NCBI RefSeq assembly: GCF_033807715.1
Contig: NC_084607.1
Location: forward strand, 12,750,941 to 12,814,940
DNA from: Cololabis saira
Taxonomy: Eukaryota; Chordata; Actinopteri; Beloniformes; Belonidae
Length of the DNA stretch: 64,000 nt
Direction of reading: 5' to 3'
Part shown: positions 40,606-64,000 of the stretch, one piece after another
How the letters are laid out: every line of letters starts with the position of its first letter
Numbering within the stretch: the first letter of the stretch is position 1
The notes under the pieces: generated by a model
The model's database searches: none
What the model was told of the DNA's origin: nothing
The model's input: the letters and a program-made list of their open reading frames with translations, nothing else
Program-made: the position numbers and the translations under genes

Positions 40606-43600
40606 CGTGTCTATGAAGACCTGCGCCGAGTCTCAACTCCAGACCAAGACATACGAAGAACAGTAGATATCTGCACACAAGTTTCGGATTTCATCATTGC
40701 TAAGGTCACAGCTTACCTGGATGGGAAGCTCCCACATGAAGATGAGCCAGATTGGCCGGAAGCTGGTTCTCTTTGGAACTCTACTATAAGTGAATTGGAT
40801 TCTGTCACTTCCTTTCTGAAGGGTCCCTCAGAGCGTTCAAATGCATCTTCTTTAAAGCACCAAGAAGCTGTCGCACAGGCTGCAGCAAGCTAAGCCGTTC
40901 TGAAAGTGTTGGAAGAACAACAAAGAGAACAATTGGAATTGCAGCATCTGGAGGCAGAAGCCAATAAGAAGATAGCAGCTCAAGAGATAGCAGACATGAA
41001 GCGACGCTAACAGAAGGAACAAGAAGAAATTCAGTGGAGGATTAAAAGAGAAGAAGAGGCAGCTGAAATTAAAGCCAAGCTTGAAGAAACACGATTAAAG
41101 ATAAAAAATTTAGAAACAGTCAAAGAGTTCAATGCTGCACGAGCAAAGTGTGAAGTGTACAACCAAGGGCTAAATATCCATGAAGAGCCACAGGATGTCC
41201 TGGTAGCAGATCGCAAGCCATCACTTCCTGAGAGAGGTCCTCAGGTGTCTGTACCTCAAGCTTCTCAACCAACAGCTACGCCAGCTAATCCAACCACATT
41301 AGAGCTCATTAAAATGCTCTCGGATGCAATGAGTGCGAGTCGTATACCTGTTCCAGAACCTGCAATATTCATCGGTGATCCGTTAAAGTACAGTGACTGG
41401 AAGTTGTCATTCCAAACGTTGATCGACCAGAAAGAACATCAGGGAGAGGGAAAAGATATACTACCTTCGCAGGTATGTGAGCGGACAACCCAAGAATGCA
41501 CTCGATGGTTACTTCCTTCTTGGAACCGATTCAGCCTATGCTGCTGCATGGGAGCTGTTGGAGGAAAGATATGGAAACCCATTCACAGTCGCTAAAGCAT
41601 ACAGAGATAAGCTACACGCATGGCCAGGGTTTGGAGTCAAAGACAACACTGAGCTAAGAGAGTTTTCCGACTTTCTTCGCAGTTGTGAAGCTGCCATGCT
41701 ACATCTCAAGGCACTGGAGATCTTGAACGACTGCAATGAAAATAGAAACATTCTTGCAAAGTTACCTGACTGGCTAATTGCTAGATGGAACCGGAAAGTC
41801 ATGGACATGGAAGAAGAGAACGGCCAGTTCCCAAGCTTCAGTCAGTTTGTCACGTTCCTCTCAAGAGAAGCAAAGATCGCCTGTAACCCAGTTACATCCC
41901 TGCATTCACTCAAGCAAAATGAAGCTGAAAGGGCAAAGCAACCAGCAAGCAACATGCAGAAGCAGCTGAATGTGAACGCAAAGACTGTAACCACATGTTC
42001 CAATGAGCAGGCCGCCAAAACATGTCTGTTCTGCAAGAAAACCGCCACACCTTGCATGTATGCAAAAAGCTCTTGAACAAAGAAGTCTCAGACAGAGTTA
42101 AGTTCATCAAAGGCGAGAAGCTGTGTTTCGGTTGTCTTGAAGCAGGCCATTACTCTAAGACTTGCAGCAATAGGAGTGTCTGTGGCACTTGCAAGAAGCG
42201 TCACCCTACTTGCCTGCATGAAGAAAAAGACAAAGGAGAGCGAATGACGCCACAAGTCCAACACAATCAAAACCAGTCAAGCAACCAAAATGAAGAAAGG
42301 AATAAGGAAAGGACTCGAGCTGAGCAGGATAACGAGACAGTCACAGCCTCTACACACAGAGTTATCCAACAAGAACCTGGTGTGCAAACAGCCGCAATAG
42401 TTCCAGTCTGGCTCTCATCTGCCACTTATCCAGCAGAAGAGGTGCTCGTTTACGCTCTGTTGGACTCACAAAGTGACACAACGTTTGTACTCAGTGAAGT
42501 TGCAGACGCTCTAGATGCAGAGAAAGACCAGGTCAAGTTAAAGCTCTCAACCATGACTTCAACTACAGTAATACAGTCTCAAAGAGTGAAGAATCTGCAG
42601 GTTCGAGGCTTTCACTTAGACAAAAGAATCTCCTTACCACCATCCTACACGCGTGACTTCATTCCCGCCAACAGAACTCACATCCCCACCAAAGAAACCG
42701 CTAAGTCTTGGTCCCATTTAGAGCACCTGAAAGAATACATCGCACCTCTGCAGAGCTGTGAAGTCGGCCTTCTCATTGGCTACAACTGTTCACAAGCCTT
42801 ACTCCCAAGAGAAGTCGTGGCTGGTCAAGCCAATCAGCCTTTCGCACAACGCACTGACCTGGGGTGGAGTATCGTAGGCCATGGGAATCCCTGTGTGGAG
42901 TTTGAAGACGCCGTCGGCATCAGTCATCGCGTAGTCACCATGCGAGTCTCACCAGATATCGAGTCTCCTGTCAACCTGAAGGCTGAAGTTCATTACGTGA
43001 ACAGATGCAAGGTCAAAGAGGTCACTCCTTCAGACATCATCAAGATCCTCGAGTCAGACTTCCCAGAAAGAGCTGGAGAAGAAGATCCCATTTCTCAAGA
43101 TGACCTCAAGTTCCTGTCCGTGAGAGAAAATGTATCACAAAGAGACGATGGTCACCTCGAAATGCCATTGCCGTTTAAGGAGGAGAAACCTAAACTGCCT
43201 GACAAGATGTTTGCAGAGCAGCTCAAGACTTCAAGTTGGTTCTCTGGTCCTGAGTTTCCATGGCAGCAAGAAGTACCGCACAGAGAAAGCATGGTGGGAG
43301 AAGTTAAAGATGATGATCCTGAACTTCGCAAGGCTACAGTGCTGAACACAAAGGCAAAGGAAGACAGGACATTGTTGAACCCCCTTGAGAAGTTCTCTGA
43401 CTGGTCAAGAGCAGTACAAGCAGTTGCCAGACTGAAGAGACTGATCAAAGAACACAAAGGTGTGAAAGAAAGAACCAATGAGAGTACGAGCTTAGAAGAA
43501 AGAAAGGAAGCAGAACTTACCATTGTCAAACTGGTCCAAGAAGAAGCATTCTCCGTTGAAATCAAGGATCTGAAAGGAAAAGGAGATCTAACAAAGACAA

Positions 43601-43881
43601 AACACAACAAACTCTTCAAGTTGAATCCAATACTGGATGAAGATGGAGTCCTGAGAGTGGGAAGTCAAGCCGCACTACACCCACACGATGATGAAACCCC
43701 TCGCAGCGAGTGGAAGCTGGCCAGAGTCCACGAAGTCTTCCCATCATCAGATGGCAGAGTGAGAAAGGTCAAACTATTAGTTATCAACACAATACATGAC
43801 ACAAAGGGTAAACCTAAAGTTAAGACAGTTTTGCTTGATAGACCCATACAGAAGGTCATCACATTACTTGGAGCAGAATAG
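40606..43881 (+). pseudogene. Outer element gag-protease, remainder
   Basis: Continues the outer gag from CGTGTCTATGAAGACC after the inner insertion. Stops at about 40890 and 41008, an extra A near 41430 and a lost base near 42042 break it; the 3' 619 codons (42022-43881) are open. Same domain order and the same two internal deletions as the inner copy (KPKLPDKMFAEQL; HDDETPRSEWKLARV), plus a small extra loss at RVGSQAALHP. It is a sister lineage, not a direct copy: scattered substitutions separate them. Confidence 0.85.
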
Positions 43882-43997
43882 AATGTGTAATACTTGAATT
43901 ATTACAGATAATGGTTCAAGGTTGATATTTACCTTGCAACAGTTTTGTTCTAAGTTTAGTGAAATCCCACATTAAGTATGATGTGATTTGGTGGGAG

Positions 43998-44476
43998 TGT
44001 AACAGATGCAAGCATTCATTACGTGTTAATTTAGTGTTTTCATGCAAAGGGTTTTGATATTTTTATAATGAATTTTATTTGGTTATTTTGTATACTTCCG
44101 TGTTTTAAGCGCAAGCTTTTATTTTGAAAACCGGAACATGAGTTGGCTCTCGCTCTCACTGGCGGGAACGAGCAGCAGCTTCACGAGACGGTCTGGCAAG
44201 CAAACTCTCGAATTAAGTTAATTTATTAAGGATATTAACAACTTCAAGGACTTAAGTCACCAAGGACTTTACTTTCTCTCATCCATGTATGCAGCCAACG
44301 AGGTTTGTTTTGTTTATCATTTTGTTTATTCATTCATTGTGTGATTTGTGTCAGCCTTTGTCACTAATACTGTGTATTATATGTTTAAGTTTTCACGGTT
44401 TTGGGAGGTTTAAGAAGATGAACCCAAGAATAAACCAAGAAAACCTGCGTCTCGTCGTGCTTTGGGAGGAGTTACA
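43998..44476 (+). repeat. Right LTR of the outer element
   Basis: 479 bp, TGTAACAG...GAGTTACA, then CGTAT target copy. Groups with the left outer LTR (shared AGTTGGCTCTCGCTCTCAC) and not with the inner LTRs (AGTCGGCCCCGCTTTCAC). Confidence 0.92.
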
Positions 44477-44481
44477 CGTAT

Positions 44482-45410
44482 GTATGCGTATGTATGCGTA
44501 TATATATGTATATATATTAAATATAGTAACAATGCACACATATATATATGCCTTAGGTTTCCACCAGTATGGTATTAACCATTAATATGCGTGCAGACAA
44601 GGTAAAAAAAAGAGAAAAGGCACATTTGGTCTATTTTAACTTAAGGTAAGAGGCCAGCCTGCTTAATATGGCCTGAACCCACCTGAGAGCTAGTGTTTTT
44701 TTTAAATTTTTGTTATTATTATTTTGCGTTATGGCCTGTTATGAGTGTGATTCATGTGTAAGCTGCGTGAACCCACCTGTTGAGAGCCATCATATTTTAT
44801 TTTCATTTTGCGTGATGACCTGTTATTATGAGTGGAATTTGTGAATGTGTTCACATGTTTTAACACAGCTGCAGCTGTGTTAAAACATAACTTCCTGGAT
44901 GGTTACATAACGTTAAATAATCAGTCATCATTGTGCAGGCTGAGGATCTGGGCTGAGTGCACTGATTACACGTCTCCGATAGTGGCATTTGTTGTTATAA
45001 CTGTTATTTGAATGCACAATTCATTTTCATTGTATTTTTTTTATTTATCTAAAAAAATACATTAGCCTATTTTATTTGTTTATTCGTTTCTGCAATGCAC
45101 TGGCCGTGCGCCAGTGTCTTGTCTGGTATTTATTCATTAAGTGCACCAGTGTGGTGCACATTAATGTCTTTTATTTAGTTTAATTATCGGATTTAATTTG
45201 TAAATTGTGCATCGTAATGCACAATTTTGCCTCCTGTTAGTAAAACAACGTGCATCTAAAATGGTTAAAAGTGTGCATGTATTTGTCATAGGCTATAGTA
45301 GGCTGATTGTATTGGTTTATTGTATAGGGCAACACTGTTTAAAAAAAAAAGAAAAAAAAAAAAAGAAAACGCGAGTTAGGGACCCCCCCGAATAGGGATG
45401 GGTATATTGC
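44482..45410. other. AT-rich sequence with a perfect palindrome
   Basis: Begins with GTATGTATGCGTATATATAT low-complexity sequence. Holds a 34-bp perfect palindrome at 44855-44888. The rest is AT-rich with an A-rich stretch at 45343-45366. No gene. Confidence 0.5.
44855..44888. other. Perfect 34-bp palindrome with two E-boxes
   Basis: ATGTTTTAACACAGCTG followed directly by its reverse complement. The centre CAGCTGCAGCTG is two adjoining CAGCTG E-boxes, the site bound by MyoD-type factors. It lies about 1.7 kb past the MYH-B stop codon. No function is shown. Confidence 0.9.
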
Positions 45411-45419
45411 ACACTGGCT

Positions 45420-45980
45420 AACAATAACTGGGAAAGGAGACCATATCACCCCAATATTAGCCTCCTTATACTGACTCCCTGTAACAGCCAGAATAGAGTT
45501 TAAAGTCCTCCTCCTCACCTATAAAGTCCTGAATGGTCAGGCTCCATCCTACTTCAAAGAACTTAGTTTCCCTACTATCCTGCTAGATCACTGCGCTCAC
45601 AGAATGCAAGACTACTTCTACAGTCTCCAAAAGCAGAATTGGAGGCAGAGCCTTCAACTTTCAGGCTCCTAATCTCTGGAATAATCTTCCAGTCTTGGTC
45701 CGAAAGGCGGGCACACTCTCTGCCTTTAAGAGTAAGCTTAAACCCTTCCTCTACGAAAAATCCTATGCTTAGAGTCAGCTAGCCTGATGTTACTGTGCTT
45801 TTTGGATGTTTTGCTGTTTTTCTGTTTCTCTGATCTTGATGTTTTCTGATGCTTGTGTTTTATTTTATGATGTGTGATATCTGATCACTTGTATCTCTGT
45901 TATGAGATTACATTTGTTATGATATGACCTTTGTTATGATATGACGCGATACAAATAAATTGAATTGAATTGAATTGAAT
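45420..45980 (+). pseudogene. L2/CR1-like LINE 3' end
   Basis: Frames read LPVTARIEFKVLLLTYKVLN then GQAPSYFKELSF and, after shifts, the AF.LSGS..WNNLP-like block: the conserved C-terminal region of L2/CR1-clade ORF2. It ends CGATACAAATAAATTGAATTGAATTGAAT, a normal tail. Stops throughout. It may be the same family as 29570-30450. Confidence 0.7.
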
Positions 45981-46200
45981 TGATACTGGTGTTGATGGAA
46001 CTCAAAATGCATTCACACAGACACACACATATAGGCAATGTAGATGAAGTGGACAATTGAAGTGGACACCTTCATCTGCTCCAAGATTCAAAATCAAACA
46101 CAAGTTCATTCCAGAGTAAATAAGCTTGCATGACTTGGCCACATGTTATTGGTTGTTTGTGGCATCTCAAAGAGAACATTGCATGGATACAGGCCAGACC
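45976..46200. repeat. MyHC spacer unit 2, block c
   Basis: Continues unit 1 from about 10586: ACTGGTGTTGATGGAACTCA, the ATAGGCAATGTAGATGAAGT block and AAATAAGCTTGCATGACTTG. It is the piece that followed block b (26975) before about 19 kb of transposons entered. Confidence 0.85.
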
Positions 46201-46490
46201 TGTGTGGTTTGTTTATTATAAGTAGAATTTGATTCACTAAATGCCTTCATAGGCAGAACATTTGGCTTTTTTTCTTTCTTTTGACCTTCTGTCCATCATT
46301 TAGAAGATGTGATTTTTAGAATACCTTATATTGGTTTCGATAAATTAACTTTAGGCATCTATAATAACACTGATCAGTAACACACTATTAGTAATGAATT
46401 ATAATAATTATTGTATTGAGCTAAGCTTAAGAGTGAACCACAAAGAGCAAATAAAAAAAGAGTAAATTACATTATTTTGCTTTATAATTG
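46201..46490. other. MYH-B downstream flank
   Basis: Unique AT-rich sequence between the spacer and the MYH-B poly(A) signal; nothing else seen. Confidence 0.4.
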
Positions 46491-46496
46491 TTTATT
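46491..46496 (-). terminator. MYH-B poly(A) signal
   Basis: AATAAA on the minus strand, 85 bp past the stop codon at 46581-46583, an expected position for a short MyHC 3' UTR. Confidence 0.7.
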
Positions 46497-46580
46497 TTAT
46501 TGATATGTTGTTGGAAGATGAGTCAACAGCTATTTCATATTCTATGAAGTCTGTCAAAGGTTCCAAACAGATGTAGTCTC

Positions 46581-59543
<12,963 letters not shown>

Positions 59544-59674
59544 TTTGGCTGTTCAATCAGGACTAAGAAGAAAAAAAAAGTATTTAAATTATTTAATGGA
59601 AATACAATTGTAATTAGTTATCTTGAAAATGTTTTTATCTAAAAAATTAATGTGTTATTGGATTCACATCTTAC

Positions 59675-59714
59675 CTCAGTTTATTTGAACTACGTGGACC
59701 AGATCTGTTGATGT
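59675..59714 (-). other. 5' UTR exon 2 of MYH-B
   Basis: Donor GTAAGA just left of 59675, acceptor TTGAG just right of 59714. Starts ACATCAACAGATCTGG as in MYH-A. Confidence 0.7.
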
Positions 59715-60057
59715 CTCAAGAGGCTTTTAAGATAAGATAAGATAAGATTAATTACATTAATTACTGAAAGAGGCACAAGCTCAAAATATCTAACACTGTC
59801 CAGCACCCACATTAGCATGCAGCAATCTTTTTTTTTGTCTATTTTGGCAGAATTTCTATGTTTCTTATATATAACTTCAGTTAAATGTGTATGACTATCA
59901 CTATCTATCAAGCTGTTGCAAGACAATTATGACACAGAACAGTTATATTTCTAAATAAAAATATAACACATGATATCATAACAAGAAAGGAAAAGACATC
60001 ACATTCATAAATGTATGCAACACAAATAAAGCAAATGCAAACACCCATAGCACTAAC

Positions 60058-60111
60058 CTGTGATGGGATGCCTATCAGTTCTCAGAAGAGTCTGAGACTG
60101 CTGCTTTTATA
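60058..60111 (-). promoter_or_regulatory. MYH-B core promoter and leader exon 1
   Basis: TATA box TATAAAAG on the minus strand at 60104-60111. The leader ends at a donor at 60058 (CACAG|GTTAGT). Transcription should start near 60080. CTTGTCAGCAG lies upstream, as in MYH-A. Confidence 0.7.
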
Positions 60112-61816
60112 GAGGCCAAGGATGCCTTGTCAGCAGCAGCGAGCCACTCGATTTGGTCAAGTATCTCAGTCATTTTAAGACCCATCCTTTAACATTGCTG
60201 GTTTGGGCTGCTATTTTTTGATATAGCATTTATTGGCCCCTGAAGTTGGAAGACATGAAAATTGAAATGTGTTGGATTAAATCTGCAGGCTGCAATTAAA
60301 ATCTTTAGTGAGACTTAAAAATAAACAAAAATCATCGAAAAGAAACAGGTCCAAACTTCATTATTGCTTCAAGCAATATGAAACTTTATATATGTGTTTT
60401 GATGAAACTGGACAAAGCCCAAATCATGAATAATTTGAAAAAGTTAAATAAAATATTAAGAACGTGTTCCCATGACCTTTCATTTTAAACTCATGAATTC
60501 TTTTCCCTTAGTAAAATACACATAAACTTTATCTGTAATAGGTATCACAGCTTACACACACTTACAATATTTGCAGGAAAAATTTGCAGCTTTGCCATTT
60601 TTATCTGAACATCCAAATATAATTTAAAATGCAGCTTAAACTTATGAATTTAAATCCCCCACAAAAAGTCTTTATGAAAGTATGTTTTATAGTTTTAGTA
60701 ACGTCATTCAACAGGTTTCTTAGAGATGCATTAGTCTTACTGCTCATGAAACATAAGAATGATATTAACATTGTACTGTATTGTAATGTACCAAGACAGT
60801 TGCTTTGCTTAGCATATGTGGATTTTGAACATTTAATTTTCTCTAATAAATCCTTTATAAATATAATTACAAAAATCCTTTTAGATTGTGACTCACTTGG
60901 GAGAGATGTTGTCATTTTATAATTCATGAGTATTAAAGAGGAGTTGTCTCTTCTTACCCATGCAATTTAACATGTTCAAAGCCAAGAATGGAAACCCATT
61001 TGGAGAAGCACCCAAGAGACGCTGGTATATAGTTGCAGGACACTGGCACATCTCATGTTTCCGTAATAAAAGTGAATGTAAGGTCCTTTCCATAAAGTTC
61101 AAGTGGTATTACACCTTCCCTTAAAAGGTCTGAAGAACATATGCCAAACAGGCTGAGACAAGACCTATAATAAGGCCCACTCAGATATCAAAGATCTTTA
61201 TCCTCATGCAACATTTCTGAGGATATTGTTGCTTGTATGGAAACTCACTGTCCTTCGGAAAATATGTGACTTTGGTTTAATAGATTGCTGGCAAGGGCTC
61301 CAAAAAAATATGACCCAAATAAATATGAAAATATCTGAAGACTTCCCAAATGATTAACACAATCGATATTTGACCTATACTTCAGTGTTCTTTCCCCATA
61401 CTGTGAAGCAACTGAATTCCACAAAGCCCAAATACAACTCTGTGTTTCTGACTTTGACCATTTTAGTCATTTTCCCGCATCTATTTGAGCGTCTACAATT
61501 TTTAAACTTCAAAATTGGTTGTGCTTTTTTTTTATGACTAAAACAGTAATTTTATTTACTTAACGTTCTCCTCTTTATTCAGTCCTAACCGTCTTTAATC
61601 ATAAGAAATGTTTCCTGCTCTACTTTGATGAAACACGGCTAGTTTCTTTAGTGCTTATAACCAATTTCTGAAATTATTTCTCCTGTTATGAGTTAATATT
61701 ATGATGTTAAGAGTTGTAATTATTTCCTATTTGAAACATGTATCTGTAATTATTTTTTCCTTCTAAAATATCCCTTCAGGGAATCTTTTATTTTGCTCTT
61801 TGTTTTTTAGATTATA
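60112..61816. other. MYH-B upstream flank
   Basis: AT-rich and mostly unique. At 61028-61057 it holds TAGTTGCAGGACACTGGCAC, a copy of the motif repeated in the MyHC spacers. No gene; frames near 60601-60927 are AT-rich and domainless. Confidence 0.45.
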
Positions 61817-62024
61817 CCATATGGCAATGTTCCTCAAACCTGGTCCGCTTATAGCCCTGCTTGTTTCAGATATGTCCTTGAAATGAATGGCTCACCATCA
61901 ACATGTCATCAAGGTCTGAAGAAATGTGCTTATGGCCCTTTCATTTGAAACAGGTCGGCAGAAGGAGGGAGACATGTAAAACATACAGGGCTGAGGACCG
62001 GAATTGAGGAACTCTGCCATATGG
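61817..62024. mobile_element. 192-bp hAT-type MITE
   Basis: Element 61825-62016 between two copies of the 8-bp CCATATGG. Inner phrases (CTCAAACCTGGTCC; GAGGACCGGAATTGAGGAAC) are inverted and related to the 34005-34230 MITE. Confidence 0.85.
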
Positions 62025-62166
62025 TGTAGGCCTATTTTAATACATTAAGATTCAGACGTTTTAGGGCCAATCCCAATACACCCCCTACTTTCTCCCACTA
62101 GCCCTCCCTCACTACCATTACCCCTAAAAAAGAAGCCACAGATTTTAGGGCACTTGAAATCTTCCC
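62025..62166. other. Short unassigned segment with TIR-like start
   Basis: AGGGCCAATCCCAATACACC at 62064 resembles the inverted end of the element that starts at 62167, so it may be the end of an older related copy. Confidence 0.4.
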
Positions 62167-63823
62167 AGGGCCCTGTCCCACTACCCCTACTTTTCAGCAT
62201 CACCCCTAAATTTTGCGTGCTACGTCACTGCGTGGTTTACGTTTCGGTACGTAAGCAACTGCGTAGTTACGTTTGCACATACGTCACACCCTGTAGCGGC
62301 GCGCAACGTACGTGCGCATCGCCGCATACCCTACGGCGTAGGCTCTGCATCGATTTAACGAGGAACCATAAATCAGGCTTTACAGTCTTGTCAACTAGAC
62401 CGCCGAGTCTATTCTCTGTTATAGAGCTCAGAAATGATGTTATAGACCACTGTGTCTATATCTATCTAAATAGATTGTGTAATTTTAGACCAGTTATGTT
62501 GGGTTTTTTTTGTATTTAAGCTGTATCAAAGATGGAACTGAGTCAGTCCGTGACTATCTGAGTTTTCAGAGCCATGTGATTGACAGCTGTCAGGCCTATG
62601 TGTGTGTGTGTTCTTCTGAACAAGTTTGTGACTTTACTCTGCTTTCTGCAGCATAGGCCTATAGGCTTGCTTGGCTCAATAAAAGGGAGAATAAATGTTG
62701 TTTGGATGAGGTGTTGTTGAACGTTAAAATGACTATCATAAGGGCCCATCGAGAATGCTCCGCCCCCTCTGCACTGAGACCCACGCTCCGCCACTGGTCA
62801 CACCATATCAGGAAGCAGAGAGCCAAAAGCTGTTTTAATTTCAGCTGTAGCGCTGTTAATATGCCACTTTATTAAGTTTTAATATTTTTTCAGGCGTAAA
62901 AGTAACCATTAAGATCCCCAACCTTGGCTCAGTTTATCCAAATAACGCCTGTTAAGAAATTTGATCCGATGTTTTCGGAGAAGAGCCTCCGGCTCGGAGC
63001 AGCAGCAGCTCACGGTCGGGTCAACCTGCGCCATCGTCCCGGCCCGGGGAGAAACCTGCAGCTCTGTGGAGAATTACCGCTGGCTGAAATAAATCATTTA
63101 GGAAAATAAATGTTGGTTTAATAGATGAAATCTAACATTTGTAGCTACGCCTGTTAAGAAATTTGCTCCGAAAATTTCGAGATGAGTACAGCCGGCTGCC
63201 GGCTCGGGAGCTGATTTATGGTTCCGCGTTAAATCGACGCAGAGCCTACGGCGTAGGGTACGGCGTAGGGTACGGCGTAGGGTACGGCGTAGGGTACGGC
63301 GTAGGGTACGGCGTACGGAGCGCGTCACCGCGCAACCTACGCCGTAGGCTTTGGGTCGGTGTAACGCGGAACCATAAATCAGCCTTTATTCTGGCGAGGT
63401 TTGAAAAAGACTTTGCAACAACGGGCAAACCAGTGATTATGTACATTCACTGAGTGAATATTATGAAAGTAAATTATATATTTCTCGCTAGAAATGTAAT
63501 CAAAACGCATTTTTATGCAGAAACTAACTCAAAATATTGATTTTATTCACTAAACAATAAGAAATGTCCGCTATGTTTTTTTTTTTTGATTCAGTCCGCA
63601 AATGACGACGAAAAGCATTCTGGGAAATTTTTCTGACCCTAGGTCAGCTAGGGTGCATCTGAAAACCCTAGCTGTGAAGGGCCAGATTCATAGCCACTAC
63701 CCCTTGTTTTCCCCACTACCACTAGTTGAAAAGAGGAATTGGGACACCACTACCCTATCGGGAACGCGCAAAATTTAGGGGTAGGGCTGAAAAGTAGGGG
63801 TAGTGGGTATTGGGACAGGGCCT
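62167..63823. mobile_element. DNA element with ~55-bp terminal inverted repeats
   Basis: The left end AGGGCCCTGTCCCACTACCC...CCCCTAAATTTTGCG matches the reverse complement of the right end (CGCAAAATTTAGGGGTAGGG...GGGACAGGGCCT, ending 63823). About 1.66 kb with no transposase frame. Fold-back sequences lie inside it (62280-62375 partial, 63211-63382 complete). Superfamily not determined. Confidence 0.7.
63211..63382. mobile_element. Fold-back MITE, copy 2, with 12-bp internal array
   Basis: Ends CTGATTTATGGTTCCGCGTT and its complement, as in copy 1. The middle has about five GGCGTAGGGTAC repeats (63249-63312). Frames rich in YGVG or RRTL are repeat artefacts. Confidence 0.88.
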
Positions 63824-64000
63824 TATTGTCATTGTACGAGCCGAGGTATACAACGAAATTAAAAAGCAGCACAGAGTGGTGTTTTCCTTCAAAAAAATTT
63901 GTAAGTAAAAAGTAGAATAAGTATAAAATAAAATATTACAAAATAAAATAGAATATACTCTGGTATATACCAGGTATATACAAAAAATGTGCAACAGTGC
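63824..64000. other. Retroposon-tail-like window end
   Basis: TTATTGTCATTGTACGAGCC and GTATACAACGAAATTAAAAA match a common fish retroposon 3' phrase in antisense. Nothing else before the edge. Confidence 0.35.

Larger units (their letters stand above)
32400..44481 (+). mobile_element. Outer BEL/Pao-family LTR element (non-autonomous), with nested insertions
   Basis: LTRs at 32405-33755 (enlarged by an insertion) and 43998-44476 start TGTAACAG and end GAGTTACA, and the 5-bp target copies CGTAT flank the element (32400-32404, 44477-44481). A purine-rich GGTGGGAG precedes the right LTR. Its gag is dead: a stop at codon 4 after the ATG at 34754, later stops at 40890 and 41008, and frameshifts near 41430 and 42042. 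It lacks RT/RNase H and the integrase core at the same junctions as the inner copy. Nested within it are an ISL2EU-like element, a hAT MITE and a second BEL/Pao element. Confidence 0.85.

Noticed and set aside
63163..63453. YGVG-repeat and RRTL-repeat proteins
   Set aside because: Produced by the 12-bp array inside the fold-back element.

Overview
The window comes from a teleost fish genome, probably a percomorph. It carries two head-to-tail fast skeletal-type myosin heavy chain (MyHC) genes on the minus strand, split by short phase-conserved introns, and about 38 kb of spacer filled with fish-type mobile elements: L1-, Rex1-, Rex3/RTE- and L2-like LINEs, a tRNA-derived SINE, hAT, TTAA-target and ISL2EU-like DNA elements, and BEL/Pao LTR elements. 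No prokaryotic features, rRNA or stand-alone tRNA genes were seen. Comparisons below are by eye; no search was run.

Layout. 1-860: unidentified insertion next to MYH-A intron 23. 901-8780: MYH-A, coding exons 1-23 plus two 5' UTR exons and a TATA-type promoter at 8773-8780; the rest of the rod lies off the left edge or is missing. 8860-46490: intergenic region. It contains two direct copies of one MyHC spacer. Unit 1 is 8860-10787. Unit 2 is split into 14302-16486, 26645-26975 and 45976-46200 by nested transposons. 46491-60111: MYH-B, complete, with 39 coding exons summing to 5817 nt (1938 aa plus stop), two 5' UTR exons, a TATA box and a poly(A) signal. 60112-64000: upstream flank with a 192-bp hAT-type MITE, a long terminal-inverted-repeat element and a fold-back element.

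The two MyHC genes share exon structure, and almost every internal exon has the same length. They differ in the two surface loops that tune motor speed: loop 1 in sequence, loop 2 in sequence and by 3 residues. Introns 3' of exon 11 align well between the copies, and introns 5' of exon 11 do not. That is a sharp homology boundary suggesting gene conversion or unequal exchange.

The most unusual locus is 32405-44476. A BEL/Pao-family LTR element, flanked by the 5-bp target duplication CGTAT, is interrupted in its gag region by a second element of the same family (35103-40600, target duplication TTCAC, two LTRs of 497 bp that read identical). Both copies keep Gag, zinc knuckles, an aspartic-protease-like region and scraps of Pol, but lack reverse transcriptase/RNase H and the integrase core at the same two in-frame junctions. 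The inner copy still has one uninterrupted 1211-codon frame. This looks like a non-autonomous, Gag-protease-only lineage that multiplied after losing its enzymes. A second notable locus is an insertion of about 1.16 kb in MYH-A intron 15 that encodes a small protein with one membrane segment and a coiled coil and ends in a LINE-like hexamer tail.
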